The notes under the pieces are model-generated. The model was not told the origin of the DNA and made no database searches. It saw only the letters and a list, made by a program, of their open reading frames with translations. A stretch of DNA of 7,788 bases from Candidatus Zixiibacteriota bacterium (GTDB lineage Bacteria > Zixibacteria > MSB-5A5 > CAIYYT01): the NCBI GenBank assembly GCA_963205155.1, contig CAUJJY010000294.1, positions 1 through 7,788 on the forward strand, given 5' to 3'. This document shows positions 1 to 5,491 of the stretch, piece after piece; within the stretch, counting starts at the first letter, position 1, and every line of letters starts with the position of its first letter. A program made the position numbers and the translations under genes.

Positions 1-229
1 TGACGATGCCGTCAACCTCGATGCGGCAAATGTCGGCAGACTTGCGCAATAGCACGTCGTCGCTTGCGGAACGAAACGAACGTGCTGTGCAGGCAAAGAA
101 GATGGCCTCGATGATTGAAGTTTTGCCGGAGCCGTTGGGTCCGCCGATGAGATTGACTGACGGTTGCGGGGAGAATTCTAGTTCGGCGATATTGCGGAAA
201 TTGACCAATTTGACGCGAGTGATGTGCAT
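1..229 (-). CDS. recF: DNA replication/repair protein RecF, N-terminal part (cut by window edge)
   Basis: Only the first 76 codons are present; the frame runs off the window at base 1. RecF is an SMC-like ATPase that, with RecO and RecR, helps load RecA onto gapped single-stranded DNA. The translation starts MHITRVKLVNFRNIAELEF and carries a textbook Walker A loop, GPNGSGKT, at about residues 34-41, followed by SIIEAIFFA and then ARSFRS (about residues 51-56). The start-FRNI-Walker A-SFR order and spacing fit RecF better than RecN or SMC. The start is the ATG at 229-227. It is where RecF proteins normally begin, although the frame stays open upstream without another ATG. No Shine-Dalgarno sequence precedes it. 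A promoter-like pair ends 6 nt before the ATG, so the mRNA may be leaderless. It lies downstream of gmhA across a 106-nt gap. Family assignment is firm; the leaderless idea is inference. Confidence 0.93.
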   Translation of the reverse strand, partial: MHITRVKLVNFRNIAELEFSPQPSVNLIGGPNGSGKTSIIEAIFFACTARSFRSASDDVLLRKSADICRIEVDGIV

Positions 230-264
230 AAGGATATTTAAGGGTGAGGAGCGGTGTTTGGCAA
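230..264 (-). promoter_or_regulatory. Candidate leaderless promoter of recF
   Basis: On the minus strand, TTGCCA (264-259) matches the -35 consensus at 5 of 6 positions. After exactly 17 nt comes TTAAAT (241-236), 4 of 6 against TATAAT but with T at the important second position. Six nt separate it from the ATG, so if the last -10 base is -7, +1 is the A of the start codon. No ribosome-binding site lies in those nt. Seen in sequence; promoter activity is inferred. Confidence 0.4.
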
Positions 265-298
265 TCAGTTTTGGGGGGAAAGAGCGCCCTCACCTCGC

Positions 299-319
299 CC
301 CTCTCCTGCAGGGAGAGGG
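299..319. repeat. Intergenic palindrome between gmhA and recF
   Basis: CCCTCTCC (299-306) pairs perfectly with GGAGAGGG (312-319) around a 5-nt loop. The flank CCCTCACCTCG just before it makes the unit look like the CCCTCACCCC...CCCTCTCCC type of dispersed element found between genes in many bacteria (recognised from memory). It sits just past the gmhA stop in transcription order and could protect or end that transcript, but no T-run follows on the minus strand, so it is not a standard intrinsic terminator. Confidence 0.6.
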
Positions 320-335
320 TAACAACGAGCCGTTC

Positions 336-920
336 CTAGGAGGTTATTAACGATTCAGTGAGTTGGGCTAGCAGGTGCAGGGCGAAGATGTGTTCTTCCT
401 GGATGCGCATTGTGGTTGTCGAAGGTACGTTGAGTGCAAGATCACAGAGAGCCGGTTCAATCAAGCCAGCATGACCGAAAAGACCGAAGGTAATTAGGCC
501 TCGTGATTTGGCGACGCGAAAGGCTTCGAGGATGTTCTTTGATTTGCCGGATGTCGAGAGTCCGATGAAAACGTCACCGGCGCTACCGAGGGCTTCGACT
601 TGGCGACTGAAAATGAAATCGAAACCATAGTCGTTTGAGGCGGCGGTGAGAATCGAAGTGTCGGTGGTCAGCGCGATGGCAGGCAGGGCGCGGCGATTGT
701 TGTCGGAGGTGAGACGAACGACGAATTCGGCGGCGAAATGCTGGCAGTCAGCGGCGGAGCCGCCGTTGCCGACAATCAGTACCTTATTGCCGCGATTGAG
801 AGCCTCGCCTAATTTTTCCGATGCGGCGAGTAACCATTTGAAGCGTTGTTCGCTTAGTGCATATCGCAATGCCAGCGAATCGCTGACGGCGTCGGCAATA
901 GTTTGATTACGTTTTGTCAT
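336..920 (-). CDS. gmhA: Phosphoheptose isomerase GmhA (sedoheptulose 7-phosphate isomerase)
   Basis: A cytosolic SIS-domain enzyme that converts sedoheptulose 7-phosphate to D-glycero-D-manno-heptose 7-phosphate, the first step towards the ADP-heptose used in LPS core or other heptosylated glycans. The 194-residue product is close to the 192 of E. coli GmhA. The phosphate-binding GNGGSAADCQHFAAEF segment is at residues 51-66, LTTDTSILTAASNDYGFD at 84-101, STSGKS at 122-127, and VPSTTTMRIQEEHI at 165-178. The zinc ligands expected from the family are all there: His61, Glu65, Gln174 and His182. The usual DGG element after strand GLFG is altered (GHAG). The ATG at 920-918 lies inside the end of the upstream GGGP synthase gene (14-nt overlap, 907-920), and AGG sits about 7 nt before it, so translation is probably coupled. 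No other heptose-pathway gene (hldE, gmhB) is in the window. Confidence 0.93.
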   Translation of the reverse strand: MTKRNQTIADAVSDSLALRYALSEQRFKWLLAASEKLGEALNRGNKVLIVGNGGSAADCQHFAAEFVVRLTSDNNRRALPAIALTTDTSILTAASNDYGFDFIFSRQVEALGSAGDVFIGLSTSGKSKNILEAFRVAKSRGLITFGLFGHAGLIEPALCDLALNVPSTTTMRIQEEHIFALHLLAQLTESLITS

Positions 921-1689
921 TTGACCTATCTACATATTCGGATGATTTCTGATGGATGGCGTCGGCGAACTCAATAAACAACGAAAGCGGGTTACTCTCC
1001 TCAAAGCGATTTCCGATGACGACGAAACTGGCTCCGGCGGAGACTTTTCGGGCGGCGTCTTCGGGATGCCGGATTCCACCGCCGCAAATGATCGGGAGAG
1101 AGGCATAGTCGCGAGTCGCCGTGATCATATCTTCCGGCACCGAATGAATGGCGCCGGAGCCGGCCTCAAGGTAGACCAATTTCATTCCCATGTATCTTGC
1201 AGCAAGCGCGTGGACTTTGGCGATGTCGGGTTTATTACGCGGGATCGGATGTGTGTGGGAGAGATATTCGACCGAAGTGCGCGTTCCCGATTCGATAAGC
1301 AGGTAGGCGGCGGGGATGGCCTCGAGACCGAATTCCTTGACGAGTGGAGCGCCTTTGACTTGTTCCCCAACCAAGAACTCGGGATTACGGCCGGAGAGCA
1401 GTGATGTAAAGAGGATGGCATCGGCATAGCGACAAACCTGACCGGCGCCACCGGGAAAAATGATGAGCGGGATTGTCACGCGCTGTTTGATTTCGCGCAG
1501 CACTTCTTCCATGCGCGATGTCAACACCAGCGAGCCGCCGATGAGAAGAGCATCCGCGCCGCCGGCTTCGGCGTGCTGGGCGTTGTCGATCAGCCGGGAT
1601 TTCGGATGCTCGTTGGGATCGATGAGCGTCAGGAATCCGGCGCCACGGCTGTCGGCGATGTTGAGAAGATGGTCGAGAACTTTGGTCAA
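907..1689 (-). CDS. Geranylgeranylglyceryl-phosphate synthase family protein (PcrB/GGGPS, group II)
   Basis: A TIM-barrel prenyltransferase that joins a polyprenyl diphosphate to sn-glycerol 1-phosphate through an ether bond, the first committed step of archaeal-type lipids. In bacteria the natural prenyl donor and product vary. The 260-residue product shows the family signatures in order: TLIDPNE at 21-27 (Mg-binding Asp24), IGGS at 50-53, FPGGAGQ at 78-84, LLSGRNPEFLVGEQ at 97-110, YLEAGSGA at 173-180, CGGGIRHPEDA at 202-212, and VIGN at 224-227. The SLLSGRNPE block fits the group II branch shared by Bacteroidota and some archaea rather than Bacillus PcrB. The start is TTG (1689-1687), since no ATG or GTG exists between the upstream in-frame stop (1768-1770) and the first motif; GAGGA lies 4 nt before it, a rather short spacing. 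It overlaps gmhA by 14 nt and follows alaS by 78 nt. Chain length cannot be told by eye. Confidence 0.9.
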   Translation of the reverse strand: MTKVLDHLLNIADSRGAGFLTLIDPNEHPKSRLIDNAQHAEAGGADALLIGGSLVLTSRMEEVLREIKQRVTIPLIIFPGGAGQVCRYADAILFTSLLSGRNPEFLVGEQVKGAPLVKEFGLEAIPAAYLLIESGTRTSVEYLSHTHPIPRNKPDIAKVHALAARYMGMKLVYLEAGSGAIHSVPEDMITATRDYASLPIICGGGIRHPEDAARKVSAGASFVVIGNRFEESNPLSLFIEFADAIHQKSSEYVDRSNDKT

Positions 1690-1718
1690 ATGATCCTCAT
1701 GAGAAGGTGGCGTCCATT

Positions 1719-1738
1719 GGGCGCAGCATGCTGCGCCC
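1719..1738. repeat. Perfect 20-bp palindrome between alaS and the GGGP synthase gene
   Basis: GGGCGCAGCATGCTGCGCCC is its own reverse complement over all 20 bases and is followed by CTACGG. It can form a 10-bp GC-rich stem (smaller with a loop). The GGGCGCAGC...GCTGCGCCCCTACGG style is a familiar intergenic dispersed unit in several environmental phyla (from memory). It lies 30 nt upstream of the GGGP synthase start and 30 nt past the alaS stop. No T-run follows on the minus strand. Confidence 0.75.
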
Positions 1739-1767
1739 CTACGGTGACTACTTGCGAAAATAACAGT

Positions 1768-4353
1768 CTACTTTATGGCCTTTTCGATCAAGGGCAAGAT
1801 TGTTGCCCTGATTTTGGCTTCGTCGAGCGACTGGGTCGTTGCGCCCTGGACAAAGTATTCGCGCCCGCCGCCGCGGCCACCAAAGACTGTGTTAACGTCC
1901 TTGATAATTTCGCGCGGCTGTAAGCCCAGCTTGATGGCGGCATCTGATGCCGTGATCGCATATTGACCTCCTGAATTATAGAACACACCGGAGGCGGCGA
2001 AGGTCAGCGACTTAGTGTAATCGGCAAAGGTGTTCAGTTGGTCTTTGGTGTCGAACGTGTGCAACAGCACCTTGATGCCTTTGATATCGACGGCTTTGCT
2101 CTTGAATAGGCTTTCGATTTCACCGGAGGCGGATTCTGCCTGCGATTTCTCAAGTTCTTTCTTGAGGCGTTTCGATTCTTCGAGCAATTCCTCAACGCGA
2201 GAGACGATTTTATCCTCGGGCTGTTTGAGAATTTGTGCGGTCGTGTCGAGTTTGGCTTTGACACCGCGCAGGTATTCGAAAGCGCCGGCGCCGGTGAGGG
2301 CTTCAATACGGCGAATTCCTGCAGCGATGGCGGTTTCGGCAGTGATAATGCACAAGCCGATTTCGCCGGTGGCTTGGACATGGGTGCCGCCGCAGAGTTC
2401 GCGGGAGTAGCCGTCGACCTCGACCATGCGAACGATGTCGCCGTATTTTTCGCCAAACAATGCCATCGCGCCGAGTTTCTTGGCCTCTTCGATGGGGTAG
2501 TTCTTCCAAGTGACTTTACGGTTCAGCAGGATCTGCTCATTGACGAGGCGCTCGATTTCTTTGATTTCGTCCTCGCTCAAGGCTTTGAAATGCGAGAAGT
2601 CAAAACGCAGTTTGTGCGGATCGACGAGCGAGCCTTTCTGCTGGACATGGTCGCCAAGTACAGTGCGTAGGGCTTTGTGGAGCAAGTGTGTTGCGGTGTG
2701 ATTGCGCTGGGTATGTTTTTGGCGGACGCCATCGACGCGGGCGGTGACTTCATTTCCAATGAGCTTAGTTGCTGGAAGAGCTGCGTCTTCCACGATGTGT
2801 ACGACATAGTCACCGGTCTTCAGGGTGTCAACGACGTTGAGAGAATTGCCATTGATCACAATAGTCCCGGTATCGCCGACTTGGCCACCCGACTCGGCAT
2901 AGAATGGTGTCGTGTCAAGAACCAGCTGGATCTCCCTCTCGACACTCTTAGCGCTCAATGTGCGAGCCTTGGTCTCAAAAGAATCATTGTAACCTACATA
3001 GCGAGTCGGAGCGACATTGGCTTCCGGAACCATGATCGAATGGCCAGAGGCTCCCAGGTCCTTCGAGCGCTGTTTCTGTTGCTGGAGCGCGCTGTCGAAT
3101 GCCTTCATGTCGATCGCCAAACCTTGTTCACGAGCCATGACCTCGGTCATATCCACAGGGAAGCCGAAGGTGTCATAGAGCTTGAATACTTCATCGCCGG
3201 GAATCGTCTTCTGATTCTGCTTCTTGAGGCGTTCGACGATTCTGTCGAATATCTCGATACCGCGGTCAAGTGTTTCGCCGAAGCTCTCTTCTTCGGACTT
3301 GATGACAAGCGCGACATGCTCGGCTTGTGATTTGATTTCCGAGAACTGGTGACCCATCGAATCGACGAGGACGGAGGTGAGCTTGTAGATGAACGGATCG
3401 TGGTTGCCGAGGAGTCTGCCATGACGGGCGGCACGGCGAAGAATGCGGCGCAGGACATAGCCGCGGCCATCGTTGGAAGGAATCCCGCCGTCAGCGATGG
3501 CGAAGGTCAATGCGCGGATATGGTCGGCGACGACGCGGTGCGAGAGACCGCGTTTGTCTTGATGGTATTCCTTGCCGGTCAGATCGACGATGGCGCTTAG
3601 TATCGGTGTAAACAGATCAGTGTCGTAATTGGAGTTGACCTGCTGAAGAAGCATCGCAATGCGTTCCAGACCGGCGCCGGTATCGACCGAAGGTCTTGGC
3701 AAAGGGGTCATCTTGCCTGTGGCGTCGCGGTCGAACTGCATGAAGACCAGATTCCAGAACTCCATGAAACGGTCGCCGTCGTCGTTGACGGTGGCGTCCT
3801 TGCCGTACTGCTCACCGCGGTCATAATGGATTTCCGAACAGGGACCGCAGGGACCGGTCTCGCCCATCGACCAGAAGTTGTCTTTTTCCCCGAAGCGCAT
3901 GATATGACCGTTCTTCAACTCCGGAGCGATCTTCTCCCACAATGCGAAGGCTTCGTCATCGTTGTTGTAGACAGTTGCATACAGGCGGTCGGCGGAGAGT
4001 CCGAGGTCTTTGCGAACAAACTCCCAGGCGAATTTGATGGCGTCTTCTTTGAAGTAGTCGCCAAAGGAGAAGTTGCCAAGCATTTCGAAGAATGTGTGAT
4101 GGCGCGCAGTCTCGCCTACATTTTCGAGGTCATTATGTTTACCGCCTGCGCGGATGCATTTTTGCGAAGTGGTGGCGCGCTTGTAGTCAACCTTGCGCTG
4201 GCCGAGGAAGACATCTTTGAACTGATTCATTCCGGCGTTGGTGAACAGCAAGGTTGGATCGTCCTGCGGAATCAGCGACGAGCTGGGCAAGCGTTTGTGA
4301 TCCTTCGATTCGAAGTAGGCTAAGAAGGCTTCGCGTATTTCAGATGCTTTCAA
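1768..4353 (-). CDS. alaS: Alanine--tRNA ligase (AlaRS)
   Basis: Charges tRNA-Ala with alanine and clears mischarged Ser/Gly. The 861-residue product is near full family length (E. coli 876). Order: class II catalytic core at about 1-250 with FTNAGMNQFKD (37-47), motif 2 region RHHTFFEMLGNFSFGDYF (84-101), ETGPCGPCSEIHYD (165-178) and motif 3 DTGAGLERI (224-232); tRNA-recognition helices to about 450; editing domain with the zinc set HTATH (His552, His556) and CGGTH (Cys654, His658); a charged coiled coil at about 711-750; and a DHHA1-type C-terminal domain ending in GGRGGGR (825-831). All key residues are intact. The start is TTG (4353-4351) with a strong AGGAG 5 nt upstream; there is no ATG or GTG between it and the upstream in-frame stop at 4408-4410. 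It follows recX by 170 nt, the common recX-alaS order. No convincing promoter was seen in that gap. Confidence 0.98.
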   Translation of the reverse strand: MKASEIREAFLAYFESKDHKRLPSSSLIPQDDPTLLFTNAGMNQFKDVFLGQRKVDYKRATTSQKCIRAGGKHNDLENVGETARHHTFFEMLGNFSFGDYFKEDAIKFAWEFVRKDLGLSADRLYATVYNNDDEAFALWEKIAPELKNGHIMRFGEKDNFWSMGETGPCGPCSEIHYDRGEQYGKDATVNDDGDRFMEFWNLVFMQFDRDATGKMTPLPRPSVDTGAGLERIAMLLQQVNSNYDTDLFTPILSAIVDLTGKEYHQDKRGLSHRVVADHIRALTFAIADGGIPSNDGRGYVLRRILRRAARHGRLLGNHDPFIYKLTSVLVDSMGHQFSEIKSQAEHVALVIKSEEESFGETLDRGIEIFDRIVERLKKQNQKTIPGDEVFKLYDTFGFPVDMTEVMAREQGLAIDMKAFDSALQQQKQRSKDLGASGHSIMVPEANVAPTRYVGYNDSFETKARTLSAKSVEREIQLVLDTTPFYAESGGQVGDTGTIVINGNSLNVVDTLKTGDYVVHIVEDAALPATKLIGNEVTARVDGVRQKHTQRNHTATHLLHKALRTVLGDHVQQKGSLVDPHKLRFDFSHFKALSEDEIKEIERLVNEQILLNRKVTWKNYPIEEAKKLGAMALFGEKYGDIVRMVEVDGYSRELCGGTHVQATGEIGLCIITAETAIAAGIRRIEALTGAGAFEYLRGVKAKLDTTAQILKQPEDKIVSRVEELLEESKRLKKELEKSQAESASGEIESLFKSKAVDIKGIKVLLHTFDTKDQLNTFADYTKSLTFAASGVFYNSGGQYAITASDAAIKLGLQPREIIKDVNTVFGGRGGGREYFVQGATTQSLDEAKIRATILPLIEKAIK

Positions 4354-4438
4354 GTTGTCTCCTGTGTTACTCTCGTCCGTTTCGCGGCGGGAGTTCGATT
4401 CAAGGCGCTAATAACATCGCGTCTGCAATTGTGATCCG

Positions 4439-4459
4439 ACCCTGCGCTTCGCTCCGGGT
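4439..4459. repeat. Imperfect stem-loop repeat upstream of alaS
   Basis: ACCC (4439-4442) pairs with GGGT (4456-4459) and GCG (4444-4446) with CGC (4450-4452) around CTT, with mismatched bases between the two stems. It is followed at once by GGGCTACCGGGT. The ACCC-TGCGCTTCGC-CGGGT pattern resembles a dispersed intergenic repeat unit (from memory). It stands 28 nt from the next, stronger hairpin. Confidence 0.4.
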
Positions 4460-4486
4460 GGGCTACCGGGTACAGCGGTCTTTGGT

Positions 4487-4508
4487 GGACAGACAAGAAT
4501 GTCTGTCC
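4487..4508. repeat. Hairpin repeat (9-bp stem) just past recX
   Basis: GGACAGACA (4487-4495) pairs perfectly with TGTCTGTCC (4500-4508) around the 4-nt loop AGAA, flanked by GGT and TACCGG. The GGTGGACAGACA...TGTCTGTCCTACC unit is a recognisable multi-copy intergenic element in several environmental bacterial genomes (from memory). It lies 15 nt after the recX stop in transcription order, where it could stabilise the recX 3' end or lower read-through into alaS. No T-run follows it. Confidence 0.65.
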
Positions 4509-4523
4509 TACCGGACTTTGCCG

Positions 4524-5162
4524 CTACGGATTCTGGTCCTTAAGGAATCGCTCATAAGCAGATTCCACTGCATCGGAGGAAAACCCACGGTAGCTTAGAA
4601 AGTTATAGATTTTCTGCTTGATTTCAAGTGTTTCCATGCCGCGATAGCGATTCTTGCGTGATTGCAGGGCTTTGTAGGCGGCTTCGGCCTCTTCCTCGGA
4701 AGTGATGCTTTGTTGAACGGCCTGCGTGGCGGTGTCGCGATCGATGCCTTTTTGGTAGAGTTCGATCATTAGGCGCCGTTTGCCGCGCGGGGCGAGCTGT
4801 TGGCGATTGCGCACCCAGGCTTCGGCGAACTGGGTGTCGTCAAGGTATTTCTTCTCCTGAAGCCACAGTATGGTCGAGTCAATTTGTGCGCCGTCGAATC
4901 CTTTGCGCTCAAGATACTTGCGCATCTCGGATTCAGAGCGGCTGCGGCGGGCGAGATAACGCAGAGCCGAGTCGCGAACCTTGGTCATACCGAGGGCTTC
5001 GCGAATTTCGTCGAGGCGTTGCGTGGTCAAGTCATCGCCAACGTGCAAGTGCAGTGAGGCCATCATTTCCTCGGAGCAACCGGCAAAGAAGCGATTGTCG
5101 ACAAAGATCGACCAGCGGGAAGGGTGCTTGACCTGCGGTTCGAGTTTGGTGATGCGCGGCAT
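4524..5162 (-). CDS. recX: Regulatory protein RecX
   Basis: A small helical protein that binds RecA filaments and modulates, usually inhibits, RecA recombinase and coprotease activity. The 212-residue product has the expected basic N-terminal strand region (MPRITKLEPQ) and then helical repeats. Seen in order: ALRYLARRSRSESEMRKYLERKGF (66-89), KKYLDDTQFAEAWVRNR (104-120), GKRRLMIELYQKGI (127-140), and a last repeat with IKQKIYNFLSYRGFSSDAV (181-199). The frame could start 19 codons earlier at 5219, but that extension is Pro-rich and unlike the family, so I chose the ATG at 5162-5160. Neither start has a Shine-Dalgarno sequence. A promoter-like pair ends 6 nt before the chosen ATG, which suggests a leaderless mRNA. 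RecA itself is not in the window: the upstream neighbour is the DHS-like gene, 329 nt away. alaS follows on the same strand. Confidence 0.92.
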   Translation of the reverse strand: MPRITKLEPQVKHPSRWSIFVDNRFFAGCSEEMMASLHLHVGDDLTTQRLDEIREALGMTKVRDSALRYLARRSRSESEMRKYLERKGFDGAQIDSTILWLQEKKYLDDTQFAEAWVRNRQQLAPRGKRRLMIELYQKGIDRDTATQAVQQSITSEEEAEAAYKALQSRKNRYRGMETLEIKQKIYNFLSYRGFSSDAVESAYERFLKDQNP

Positions 5163-5197
5163 GGGGGAAATGTAAGGGAGAATTGTGGAGATTGCAA
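5163..5197 (-). promoter_or_regulatory. Candidate leaderless promoter of recX
   Basis: On the minus strand TTGCAA (5197-5192, 4 of 6 to TTGACA) is followed after exactly 17 nt by TACATT (5174-5169, 4 of 6 to TATAAT, and fitting TANNNT). Six nt (TCCCCC) then lead to the ATG, so counting the last -10 base as -7 puts +1 on the A of the start codon. No purine-rich ribosome-binding site is present. Same geometry as in front of recF. Activity is inferred. Confidence 0.45.
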
Positions 5198-5235
5198 GGG
5201 GAGGGTTTGGAGGACCCATGTTCCGATGGCAAAAC

Positions 5236-5310
5236 GCGTCAGTTCACACCCCGCGCGGTTAATTGACGGTTTCACCCACAGATTTCGGCGCGAGGGACAA
5301 GAACTGACGC
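5236..5310. repeat. Long imperfect inverted repeat upstream of recX
   Basis: GCGTCAGTTC (5236-5245) and GAACTGACGC (5301-5310) are perfect 10-bp inverted copies. Inside them CCC (5249-5251) pairs with GGG (5294-5296), and CGCGC (5252-5256) with GCGCG (5288-5292), leaving one bulged A at 5293. In all, 18 base pairs close a 31-nt loop. It is the largest potential structure in the window. Whether it is a dispersed repeat, a small mobile element remnant or an RNA structure cannot be told from one copy. Confidence 0.55.
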
Positions 5311-5321
5311 AACTCCGAATT

Positions 5322-5339
5322 GTCCGACTAAAGTCGGAC
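5322..5339. repeat. Palindromic repeat, 8-bp stem
   Basis: GTCCGACT (5322-5329) pairs with AGTCGGAC (5332-5339) around AA, flanked by CCACC. The GTCCGACT..AGTCGGACCCACC form resembles dispersed intergenic units known in environmental genomes (from memory). Confidence 0.6.
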
Positions 5340-5359
5340 CCACCTAGGCAATGTCGGGT

Positions 5360-5392
5360 TCAGCGCTTCCACCTACGTGGACAGGTCGCTGA
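5360..5392. repeat. Two-step stem-loop upstream of recX
   Basis: TCAGCG (5360-5365) pairs with CGCTGA (5387-5392). Within it CCAC (5369-5372) pairs with GTGG (5377-5380) around CTAC. The two stems are separated by an uneven internal loop of 3 and 6 nt. It is third in the row of four hairpins. Confidence 0.45.
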
Positions 5393-5422
5393 GAACGCCA
5401 ACCTACTTGACTTCTAACCTGG

Positions 5423-5442
5423 ATTCCCGCCTTCGCGGGAAT
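5423..5442. repeat. ATTCCCGC hairpin repeat past the DHS-like gene
   Basis: ATTCCCGC (5423-5430) pairs perfectly with GCGGGAAT (5435-5442) around CTTC, in the context CTGGATTCCCGC...GCGGGAATGAC. This is a very widespread type of intergenic dispersed repeat in bacteria (from memory). It lies about 50 nt past the DHS-like stop in transcription order and could act as the 3' end structure of that operon, but no T-run follows. Confidence 0.65.
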
Positions 5443-5491
5443 GACAATGCGTTAGGGCATCAACAAATCCGGAGTTGGAAGATTGTCGAAA

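Larger units (their letters stand above)
5198..5491. other. Gene-free spacer between the DHS-like gene and recX
   Basis: Together with the promoter-like stretch at 5163-5197 this is 329 bp without a credible gene. Open frames crossing it have no ribosome-binding site and no family resemblance. It holds four hairpin-forming elements in a row (5236-5310, 5322-5339, 5360-5392, 5423-5442), each listed separately. No tRNA, SOS box of the CTGT-N8-ACAG kind, or T-tract terminator was seen. Confidence 0.7.

Noticed and set aside
2677..3330. 217-codon open frame on the plus strand
   Set aside because: It lies wholly opposite alaS, which has intact domains. The frame is a by-product of alaS codon usage.
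5163..5219. 19-codon upstream extension of recX from an ATG at 5219
   Set aside because: The extra residues are Pro-rich and unlike RecX proteins, there is no proper ribosome-binding site, and the extension runs over the -35/-10-like pair next to the better start.
5124..5417. 97-codon plus-strand frame crossing the recX spacer
   Set aside because: It overlaps the recX start region and the palindromic repeats; its composition is Arg-rich and unlike a protein, with no ribosome-binding site.
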